Shown piece by piece: positions 26,901-37,211 of a stretch of 64,000 bases of DNA. The DNA is from Phylloscopus collybita (taxonomy: Eukaryota > Chordata > Aves > Passeriformes > Phylloscopidae), in the NCBI GenBank assembly GCA_027886175.1, contig JAJNNQ010000004.1:19167501-19231500 (forward strand), written 5' to 3'. The notes under the pieces were generated by a model. The model was not told the DNA's origin, did no database searches, and worked only from the letters and a program-made list of their open reading frames with translations. The position numbers and the translations under genes are program-made. Position 1 is the first letter of the stretch. Each line of letters begins with the position of its first letter.

Positions 26901-28058
26901 AGCCCCAGCTGCTGTACTGGAGAGGGCTGCAAGCAGCCGTGGGATCACTTACATCTAAAAGTGGCAATAAATAAAGAAGTTTTCTTTTAGTTCAGCCCCA
27001 CATTTCACTGGAACTGACCCAAAGCAGGCTCTGGGGCTTTCCCTACAGCCTGGCTGCTCTGGAGATGAGCAATGAGCACCAGAGAAAAGGGGGAATTTCT
27101 TGAGAAGTTTATACTGAGGTGACTGTAATAATTGCAGTCTGGAGTATGATACATATATTGATATTACAAAGAAAATATAATGAGTTGTCAAGTTCAAAAG
27201 TAACATTTGGTCGGCTCAGTGATTTTTTGCTCATAATTCACTCTGACTTCTGAGCAGTCAGAAAAATAAAATATGTCTGCAGGTGAAAATATTTGAAAAA
27301 CAGAGTTGGTTTTGAAACACATGTATCTAGCTTTGACTCGGGAGGGATACTAACACTATTTGAAACAAAAATAACAAAAATTTTTGACTGGCTTTCATCA
27401 CAGAAAAGTGTAGAAATTGATATCCAGCACAGACACATATTTGGTCAATAAACATTCATGGCTTTCATGGGATTCTCATGAACCCATTCAACCATCAGGA
27501 GGAAATGAACTCTGAACAAGTTTTATACCAGTCTATGAAAAAACCAACTTTTTAAAAAGTGAAAACAAAAGAAAACAAAAAGCTGAAACAGACAGAACAC
27601 AGGAAACCGAGCCACTTAAGAGGTTTCTGGCTTTCCCTTAGTAGATTTGGAAGGTTATCATATTTGGCTGGGCTGACTCATGAGAGAACCAGAGGAGGGA
27701 GAAAACTGATTGGGACCAGTAATTAAACCATGTGATGTACCTTTTTGGTACATTTCATTTATGTAACTTTTGGAATTTTAAAATCATCCTAGATGCTTTT
27801 AGAATTATTTATTAGATAGACTAGAATGATAGGACCAGTGCAATACTAGGAAAAAGTTAGAGCTTCAGGTAAGTTAAAAGTAAAGGAACTCGAAGTATAT
27901 TTTTCTCTGAAAGCACATAACTGGCACATCTGGTACAAGAAAGGTACTTATCAAAGGTTCTCTTCACACTCAAGAGCAAGAAAGTAGGCACTTCTAGAGG
28001 GTAGGCAGTCCCAAAATCAGAATAACCTGCTACAGTCTGTGACTTGTCAACACCAGAG

Positions 28059-28117
28059 AAAAAAAAAACAAAACAAAACAAAACAAAAACCAACAAAAAA
28101 ACCAACAAAACAAAACC
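28059..28117. repeat. A/C tract, 59 bp
   Basis: The plus strand is A and C only, mainly (CAAAA)n then CCAAC blocks. Confidence 0.9.
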
Positions 28118-28285
28118 TGAGGGTAACTGAGATGACTAAATCACATTATCCCCACTCAGTACCCTTTGATTAAAACAAAAACAAAACCAAAAGTGAATGT
28201 AAGCATCGAAATTATTTGGTGCTTTTCTTCATCAAACATTCACTTTCTCAAAAAGGAAATTCAGCTTAATTCTTGTAAAGGAGAG

Positions 28286-28930
28286 TGTTCTAGAGTGACC
28301 CTATGATGCATGTATCCCCAATAATCTGTTCTGTTTGTGCTGTGTGTTGAGTTCTGTGCCTTTAAGACTGGTTCTGGGAGCAAAAGGGGAAAGAAGCAGC
28401 GCGGAGTTTGTTTTGAGAAAAACCAGCGTTCACTGCTCTGCATTCCTGCTCCGGGACTCTGTCCTGAGGCTGAGGCTCAGACAGACTGCGGGACACAGAT
28501 CTCTTTGCTCTTAGTTAGTTTAGCTAGCTGAGGCAGAGAAGTTCCCTGGACTGTTTTTTTTTTTTTTCTCTTTTTCTCGGGACTGTTTCAATCTGCTCTG
28601 GACTGACAAAGCCAGAGGAGCAGCGAGGGCTGGCACCTGTGGCCCGCCGGGCCTGGAGCTCCGGAGGGGCCGGTGAGAGACTGAGCGAGCCGAGCTACCC
28701 ACAGCAAGGACTGTCTGAATTTACCATCTCACTCCAGAGCAGTGAGAGGTTTTATTGTTTCACGTTGTTCATTCTTTGTGTTTGTGGGCATTTTGTTTGT
28801 TAAATAAATAGGTTTTTTTCCACTTTTCTCCGAGGAAGTTCTTTCCCGGACCGGTTGAGGGGAGGAGGGTTTGCTTCCCAGAGAGGCCTCATTCGGGGGT
28901 TTCCTACCAAATCTGCCCTATACCAGGACA
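28286..28930 (+). mobile_element. Probable solo LTR of an endogenous retrovirus
   Basis: A block far richer in GC than its surroundings begins TGTTCTAGAG and can be closed at CCAGGACA, giving the TG...CA termini of an LTR and 645 bp. It holds a T-run near 28553-28567, a CpG-rich section (28617-28700) and AATAAA near 28804 about 125 nt before the proposed 3' edge, as expected for an R region. The text resembles a repeat family I associate with songbird genomes, but I cannot name it with certainty. No second LTR or gag/pol frame is present, and I find no exact target-site duplication. GC-rich sequence continues to about 29120, so the 3' edge is uncertain. Confidence 0.5.
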
Positions 28931-29130
28931 GGAAGAGACTTCAAAACCAGAAACTCAAAGCCTGTGAAATCATCCTGTCTGCCTGATAAACCACTGCGAA
29001 CGAGGCCCAAGGGCTGTGACTCAAACACCCACCTCGGAAACACCTCCACCACCAGCTGCAGCAGCAGCGGGCAGGAGCGGCGTGCGGGGCACCAAACGGC
29101 ACTTCTGGGATCAACCCCTCACCGGTAGGG
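28931..29130. other. GC-rich sequence following the probable LTR
   Basis: About 200 bp remain GC-rich (CAGCAGCAGCGGGCAGGAGC and similar) before composition falls back to AT-rich. This could be the start of an internal retroviral segment, a second element, or ordinary sequence. No protein family is recognisable in any frame. Confidence 0.3.
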
Positions 29131-29630
29131 AATGAATTTTAAACTGGCTCAGTCCTGGCACTGATTCAGTAAATGTCGCTGCATATCTGACCACTAGGAG
29201 TGTTGGGGGTTTTCCAGTTTGAAGCGTGAATGCTGCAAGGCTGCTAAAAATAGGAACAGCAAAACCGTCTGACAGGTACATGAACTTCTTCCCGAGAAAA
29301 CTATGCCATCATCGGAAATAAAAAACTCTCTGTAACAGTCATAGCTATAATTATGCGATACAATATGCTCAATTACAATACGTACTTCATTATTAATAGA
29401 ATTTATTTTACAGATCAAATAGCCAAATACACATTTTTCTTTTTAAAAGAGCTGGATAGCAAATGTGGAGCAAACTATAGGCAACAGTCATGGCAGACAT
29501 TCTGCAGTCCAAGAACTGAGGCAACGTGATTATTAAGTACAAGCCTATAAATATCTTTACATCTAACATACAGTAATGTGTAAGAATTCCATGTAGTAGT
29601 CTAATTCATGAATCATTAATAACTTTCTTT

Positions 29631-29651
29631 AAAAGAAAGTTCGATATACTG
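29631..29651. repeat. Short palindrome AACTTTCTTT...AAAGAAAGTT
   Basis: Two exact 10-bp reverse-complement arms are separated by one base in AT-rich intron. Low complexity makes chance occurrence possible. Confidence 0.7.
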
Positions 29652-29947
29652 TATACATCCCAGTTAAAAGCAGTGTCTGTACTTCATTTTATTCTAGCAA
29701 ACTAATATTACATGTCTTCACATAAGTGCAGAAAACAGGGTTCTTTATACTCCTTTGCTTCCTAAGAGATTTTGCATTGCATATGAAATTCTAATATTAT
29801 AGATGATACATATTAAGCATTACTCCCTAAAATGTGAGGCAATATACAAGAACTTGCAACCAACCTTCAAACAAAGCTATGATACTCAAGTTTTATTTTG
29901 TAAATGAGCCGTGCTAAATAACAAATGATAATATAGAAGACTTTAAT

Positions 29948-30070
29948 TAAAAAAAAAAAAAAGAACAAACAAAAAATGCCAACCAACCAGCAACAACAAA
30001 AAAACCCCCACTTTATAGAAGAATAATTGGGGAAAACAAACAGACAAACAAAAAACCCACAATAAAAAAC
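29948..30070. repeat. A-rich region with A/C bias
   Basis: A-run followed by CCAACCAACC, CAACAACAAAAAAACCCCC and (CAAA)n blocks, interrupted by an ordinary segment near 30011-30034. It is less pure than the other tracts. Confidence 0.7.
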
Positions 30071-33000
30071 ACAGTAGGCCATATCCCCCTCCATGTGCTG
30101 GCTAACAGTGAAAAAATTGTGTACTATTTCCTATTTTATTACACTGAAAACCAAGCCACTGGATTTATGACCTTTTTCTTTTTAAAGAAAAATACTTCAA
30201 AAGGTTAAATGTTTGGCACCTGTTAAATTGACATTAACTAGACTTCAGCAAGCAAAATGCAAATTAATTTTTCTTATTAAAAGTTACATGAATGCTTTCC
30301 AGTCATTTAAAAGGTGACCACTTATTAGAAAATGTTGTGGATAAGAAAGCAGGAAGTACTAGTTTTCCACTACTACTATTGTGCCTAGAAAATGAGAAAG
30401 CAGTGACTTGATCATTTCTATTTATGATCCATAGCAGCAATATCATCCTTAAAAATATTATGGAATAGATATAAATAACACTTAATTCTTAACATGTATA
30501 ATGGTGCTATAAGTGACAACAACTCAGTTGCTTTTCCTTTAAATGCAGGGAGTATAAAGAACTTTACATTCTCTTTTTAACACATGAATAAAATTTATTG
30601 CTCCCTTTTAATATATTCATAGAAACAAAATTCCTAATTGTTTCAACTAAAATAAATAAGGAAAAAAAAATCTGGGACAAGGAGATGATTACAAGCAAAA
30701 TAAATTTTACCATAATCACCAACCGTGAAGAAGGATGGGTCACATTACTCTTTTTTTTTTTCTTTTTTTCTTAGCAAAACTACGTTATAGAACACTATTA
30801 GCACAACGTACTAAAACTTCTTTGTCTTTTCCTTTTAAAAAAAAAATCCTTGCCCTTGATACCTTTCAGTAGGGCAGCTTGAACAGTTCATGGTCACTTC
30901 CAAACCCCTCTGGAGATGAGACGATAAATTTCTTCGGCAACCAGAGACAGGACAAAGGGCTTTCTCGTGCTATTTCCTTGTTTTCATATTTGCTGGCTTA
31001 ACATCATTGAGTACACGTACGACTTCAGAACATAACATCAGCTGCGATGGCCTTCAGAGCTGGCAAACAGAGAAACAGCATGAGAAAAGCCCTTTCCTGC
31101 AGCATTTTCACCATAAATTGTCACGTTTGCTTCCAAATTTCTCTCTACCAGATCTCAAGCACCGTGTGGTCTGAGATGTTCTAAGTAACCAAGCATTTCT
31201 GGTGTGCGTGTGTGTGTTCCCAGCACAGGCAAAGATCTCTACACACAGAGCACAAATGTTGCAACAGAAGGAGCCACAGAAATAGCTTCCATGGATATTA
31301 GTCTAAGTTTCTTATTCCTTTTTTTAATTTTTTTTGGCTTTATCCACTCAAACCCAAAGTGCTGGTGCAAGATTAGAGCTGTCAGAAGGCTGCTGTACTA
31401 CCTAGAACAGGTTCTGTAGGGTTTTTATGGACTTCATGCAAAAAGCATTGTTCCTAAAAACATTTTTTTTTTTAAGAATTATTTTACATGTTTAATCTAA
31501 ATTTATCAACAATGGGATTAGTCCTAAAGAGACACAGAATTTAAGCCATCCTGAACAATTATTTCACAGAAAAAAAACCCACTATCAATACCACAGTCAC
31601 CAAGACACCAGCCACTCACTGGTCAGGAAATTGCTATCAACTGCAGATTATTGAGTGCAATACTTTCTGGGAGAAAACAGGAAAATAAACAAGTGTGAAA
31701 ATTAAACTAAAGTCAGACTTCACTGTTGGCAATGGTTTATAGTTAAGTAACATGTTTGAAATAGCACAGTTGAGTCACAAGGAGAAAAGAATAAACTTTT
31801 CAGTTATTCCACCAGAAAAAAATGATGTAAAATGCACCTAAATGTTTGAAAAATTGCATTGTTTCTATTCCAAGGCAAGTGGCTATTGGAGAGGGAGTTG
31901 TGTGTCTTTCTAGCTTGCACAAAAATCACTCAGTTATTAATGCTGGAACTTAATTTACCAACTTCAGGTATAAACTCAGTCAATGAGCTCTAACTGGGGG
32001 GAAAAAAAGGCAAAAAACAAGCTCCTGTTTGCTTTGAATTAGGGGATTTTTTTGGGTCATATTCAAAATCTTTAATTTTTTTCCTCACACAAAACACAAA
32101 TTACTTTTTCACTCCTCTTCAGGCTTTGTTTTTTGCCTTCTACTATGAGGCAAAGGGAGCACTTTCCAGATACCTTCCCTCATGCTTTTCTAGTGAAAAG
32201 TATTAAATCACTGAAGATTTTCTACCAGTTTTGCACACAGGAAAAGCATTTTCTTGACCAGCTTTACTTCAGTAGTGATGTACATTTAAATAATTGCTTG
32301 TTGACTTCTGACTTGCAGACTTTGACTCATATTTCAGTTAAAAATCTCTTCTCCAAATTAAATTTTTTTTGGTGAAATGTATGTACATGGCAGCAGATCA
32401 GAACCACAAGCAAAATCACCAGTCAGAAAATTAAGATAAAATTATGAGAACACTTAGAATCATAGTAATCAATTTTGAAATTGCTTCTAGGAAGGGCTTG
32501 TACCAACAGTTATTCAGCTAAAATTTAGGAGAAAATGTTCTTTGAGTGTAATTTACTGTGTATCTGTCAATACAAAACACAAGTGCTATGTCTTTTTACA
32601 CCTCAGAAGCATCAGCCTTGCTTACTGATGATTACAGGATTCTAAATTAAACTCACTGTTATTACACAAAACAAAAAATCCTGCAGCTAAAGATTCACGG
32701 AACAGATGAGTTTCAGAGCTATTATTTTCAGGAACACTTCAATATTCCTTCCATTCACATCCTGAGCACACTGTTCTCATAGTGAGTGGGAAGCTGTAAT
32801 GACATTTCACCACATTTTAAATCAGAAACCCAAATGCCCCATAACTGTAAGCATGTCTGAGCAGGCAGTGGTAGAATCACAGAATTGAGACAGTGGGGCC
32901 CCAAAATACAATGTATTTGAAATGAGGGCTACTTCCTACTCAGATTTCTGTGAGGAGTGTAATCTCTATCTCCATCAGCTCCTACCAAACCAGGCGAGAT

Positions 33001-36000
33001 CACTGTGTCATCTGAAATTTCTATTCCTAAATGTTGGTAAGTTCACAGATGAGAGAATCCCACCATTCTCTCCACTCTCTGAATTCCACTAATGAAGATT
33101 TGCATTAGCAAATATAACAAAAATCCATCTCCATGCCTCAGCCAGCTTCCCCAACATGGTACAGAGTCTAGGCAGTGCAGCTAAATTCGCTGACAGACCA
33201 GAGACCAGTGGGGTGCAAGGAGAACCCCCCGAAAAGCAGAAACTCACAGATGCAGAGCACATTGCACCTTCCAGCTCCCCCAGTGGGAGAGGTGATGCTA
33301 CAGTGACACCAAAGTTCCGCAGTAGCACCAAGCCAGAAAAATCTTGTTCTGAAGTTAAAGATGACAATCAAGAGGATCACAGGACCCTTCCTGAGTGACC
33401 AGGTGTAAGTTTGCCAAGATTTCCTCTCTCCCTGTAGTGTGCATTCTTCTGTTCTCAAACAAAAAGCACACCTGAAATAGCATTCAGTAAAAGAAAGGGA
33501 CAAGAAGAAGGAGAATGCACAGTGAGTTCTGATGAATCTTTGCAGCTCTACCTCCTTTGAATCAAGCTGCCACAGATAACACTCTGCTCTATAATTATGC
33601 ATGTTTTGACTAGACAAGCTGATACCTAGACAGGCATTTGAAATGTCTGAATGTTGTTTTAAAGTGCATGAGCAAAGATTTCAGATTTTGAAATTGTGTT
33701 ACATGAAAATGAGACTGAAGAAAACTCCTCCCCCTTCTTCTCATCATCCCCATGCAAATGCAAAGAGAATCAGAAGATTTGTGTCAGTGTGGAACACTTC
33801 ACACAGTTTTCTCCCACTGAGGTGAATGTCAAAAATAACTGAGCTTTTACAAAGCATGCAGACAAATAAACTTTAAAGATGCTGTATGTTTCTCATTAAA
33901 AAAAAAAAAAAAATTGAGTCCCACAACGGCCAAAACAATGGAAATCTGAGGTAAGTCAGTTTGATTTTTATAGCACTTTTATTTATGAATAAGATGAATA
34001 AGACCCTTCACAATTTATCACTTGGTAAAACTCCTTTAAAATAATTATCTCTACTGCATTCCCCAAAACAGCATGCTACTCTGAAGGTGTATTGCCACTG
34101 TGTTGCTTAACTCCTCCTGATAACTTCAGAATATCAGTACCTCTGCCCCTTGCTCCATCTCATGTACAGATAGAGCAAAATTTGACCTCTCTCTTAGGGG
34201 ACATTACATTAAGACCATGCTTTGCCTCTCCAGTTTCCTCTAGTTTATGATTTAAAGTGTCCTCAGCTGCTTCAGGAGTCTCCAGTTGCTTCCCCATAAA
34301 AATTTCAGCTGTGGCACTGCTGTATTTATTTGCCCACATGACCACTAAAGAGATATTTTGGGGTTTTTTAGTAGAAAAACCTTTCCATCTTTGCTTGCAT
34401 GCTTTTTGAGTACAACTGCTATAATGACTTTCTGTCATTTTATAGATCACTTAGACAAATTTAGCAGTAAAGCAAAGGCATAATTTCCTTTCTTTAAAGA
34501 CCTGAATCAATACCATTCAGACAGACACAAAATTTAGAGCATCCAAAGAAAATATATTTTTAGCTGTAACACAATATTATTTCAAATATCTGAGTAGAAA
34601 GCCTTGCATGGACAAAACAATAGTTGAGATGTGCAGCCTATAATAATATCAGTCCCCATCACAAACTGAAGAGACACTTCACAGTGAACAGAACCTTCTT
34701 TAGGCTCCTTCAGAACTTCTGGCTTGTAAAAATGCTGCACTATGGTAAAAGTGATAAATGATGCTATTTTCCCCTCACATCAGGCATCTTATTTTCACTT
34801 TTCAAACTAGCACATCTCCCTTTTTAACTGAAATGATTTTCAGTTCCCCACCTTGTCCTACAGTTTTCTGCAAATTCAGAGAGTGCCTGACACAAAATCA
34901 TGCTGAACCACAAAGATCCTGTTAGTGTCTGAGGCTAAAGGGTGGTGTGATAACAGCTGGAGACACTGTGCTTCAGGATTATTTGTATTTATAGTTGTAT
35001 GTTCGTTTGTTTGCTGGCTAAAAAGAGACAACTTGCAAGTCATCTGTCCTGAGACACCTTCCAGAGCCCCACAGGAGATAAAACTACCCAGACTACAAAT
35101 GCAGAGCCAGGGTAGGAGTGCAGGAGTGGGACTGACTTTTAAAAGATCTGTTGAGCTTTAAGAAATCCTTGACTAGTTTTTACTTACCAAGAAATACAAT
35201 TTTCATTTAGTCACAGTCCAACACAAAGGATTTCCTTTAATGGCCCAACTTATTTAAACAATGCATTAATGAAATTACATAAATCTAAAATTTTTAAAAA
35301 TGTGATTTCATGTGTTTAAAGGTGAACGCTGTTTCCAAATTAGTGTAAAGGGCCATTGTGGTGATCAGTTACCCTTCCTCAAAACAAGGTGTTCACTTTC
35401 ATGCAGAAAAATATCCCTAAAAGGGGGATAGCTGCAATTTTAACAAAACCAGTACAAATAGTAACAATAATCTCTTTTCTTATCTCTTCATCATATCATC
35501 CTAACAATGTTAGATGCACCTCTATGAAGATAAGATGATATCAGCTGGTGAGCATTAAAAAAAAAAAGCCCCTCAGTTCCATTCTGCTTTTCCAGATAGG
35601 AACCCCTGTCACAGACCTTTAAGGCACAGATAAAAGGAAATGCTCTTTCCCCCAACCAGCTTCTGCAGAAGAGAATTGCTTCCCATTCCACTTTCTAGCT
35701 TTTGACTGCCACAGAAGGGACTTTGAGAGTCATGAGCTTGCTTTCTTTGTTAGCAGCATTACTGCACGACAAAGTGTGTTTCAGCAGACAATGGCAGAAC
35801 CTTTTTGACTCACAGGAACTGTACCAGAACTCCATGGAAAAAAAAAACCCACTTAGATCAGGCCTACAGAAATGCTGAAAACAGCACTGCCCTCTCCTCA
35901 GAGTCATGGGAGTTCAAACAGATGAACAAACTGGCATGAGGCTTTTCTGATATTTAATTTAACAGGCTTAAATACATTTCTTAAAAAATGTTAGCCATAG

Positions 36001-36826
36001 TGATATAGATTACCATACAAATTTGTGTTGGTTAAGGGAATGAAATAGAATAAAATAAACAACATTTGAAATTTTCTAAGATATGATGACTGCTCTGAGT
36101 GAGAAGCCTTTTTTATGCATGTTGTTATATTACAGTTGTAATAAAACAAGGTTTCCAGAAAAATATTTAGCTGGAGGAAGAAATTTACCAGACTTAATCA
36201 AGCTGAGGATTTCTTCCCAAGCCATGTATTAAGTTAAATATATTATCAAATATATAATCTATAGTAAAATAAACACTTACTCCTGAAGTAAGTGTTACTT
36301 TAATGATTAATTCCTTGACCAACTAAAGCTTAACTAGAAAACTGTCCCCACTGAAAACTTTGTGATCCTGGGAGGAAAGAGAAGTAAACAGAAAAGTTTT
36401 GTTACACTGTTCCAAATATGGATAAATATTAGGTTCTATTTCCAGTGACTTAAAGCTTTTCTATAGGGTCTTGAAAAATAAGAGTTACATGAACTCACAA
36501 TTTATTTTTTATTTTAAGCTAAGGATCCTTTAGACATTTCCTTTGTTGTACTGCATTTTTAAGAAGCTAATAACTGGTTTATCAGGCAGAGCAGCAAACA
36601 AGGGAGATCAATTATGCTGATGCTTTTAATTTTTCCCTAACTTTGCCTGTCAGCTGCGTCATTCTACCAGATTTAAGGCTCCTTCCAGTCTGAAAATGGC
36701 ACTGAAACTCTCGGAGGAAAATCCTCTCCTGCTCCTGAGAGACCTTGAATCAAAGCTACGCCCAAATGAAGGCTGCAATTCCAGACTCCATTAATATTAA
36801 GAACCACTTACGAGCTCCTGTAAAGC

Positions 36827-36832
36827 TTTATT
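36827..36832 (-). terminator. Candidate polyadenylation signal for a short-tail isoform
   Basis: AATAAA on the minus strand lies about 365 nt beyond the in-frame TAA that is reached if the large-exon donor is ignored. Two more AATAAA hexamers lie at 36501-36506 and 36508-36513. Hexamers occur by chance in AT-rich DNA, so this is only a candidate. Confidence 0.25.
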
Positions 36833-37205
36833 GCTTTCCACCTGGCCTAGATTGCCTGGATCCTGGAGCACACCAGGCTGGAGAGGACAGTCCCACTCCG
36901 AGCCTTCCGAGCTGCTCGAGGTCCCGCGGTGAGGCGGGAAGTGCCATGCTGCCATCTGCAGTCAGGACACCACCACAGGGATCTCTGCCTGCTCGATCTC
37001 CTCACAGACAACGCTCTTTTTCCCCTTCTCATTTTTCTCCCTTACCACTCAGGAAGCTCGAACTGTTTGTTTTACAATGCCGCGATCGAATACGGACTTG
37101 CAAAGTTTTACTCCTTGTAGGAGAAGTTATCTTGCAGCGCTTCAAACTGGAGTTACAGAATTGGCAAAGTAAGGAGGGAGGGAGGAAGAAAGCACCTTAA
37201 AATTC

Positions 37206-37211
37206 CATTAC
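37206..37211 (-). other. PCDH11X: Splice donor of the large exon (GTAATG)
   Basis: CAG|GTAATG follows codon 1009 at the HTRQ position, where delta-1 protocadherins join the large exon to the cytoplasmic exons. The donor is adequate but not perfect (GTAATG rather than GTAAGT), which leaves room for read-through to the TAA at 37197-37199. Confidence 0.8.

Larger units (their letters stand above)
1..37211 (-). other. PCDH11X: Intron downstream of the large exon (left end outside window)
   Basis: At least 37.2 kb of intron follow the large exon on the minus strand. I looked for the missing cytoplasmic exon (RRVTFHLP-like motif) among open frames here and did not find it. Contents are A/C or T/G tracts (164-398, 806-849, 6311-6524, 19435-19661, 20774-20922, 28059-28117), homopolymers, a long hairpin (6080-6165) and a probable LTR (28286-28930). 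Stretches at 850-6079, 6525-8887, 8947-16605, 16634-19434, 20923-28058 and 29130-36500 show AT-rich unique sequence without a supported gene. Confidence 0.8.

Noticed and set aside
30867..31045. Minus-strand sequence that looks like an alternative last exon (a frame ending FGSDHELFKLPY-stop)
   Set aside because: All three frames look equally protein-like over short spans, stops occur close upstream, and none resembles a protocadherin tail.
32876..32905. AGAATCACAGAATTGAGACAGTGGGG, resembling a CR1 end
   Set aside because: Only the first 15 or so bases resemble CR1, and the rest does not continue the consensus.
33156..33398. 80-aa plus-strand frame with hydrophilic, coding-like composition
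   Set aside because: Overlapping minus-strand frames of 92 and 149 aa are just as open, and no family is recognised. There is no support beyond an open frame.
36745..37200. 151-aa plus-strand open frame just beyond the large exon
   Set aside because: It is antisense to the gene's intron start, of mixed Ser/Pro/Arg composition, without a domain. It probably reflects the locally higher GC.
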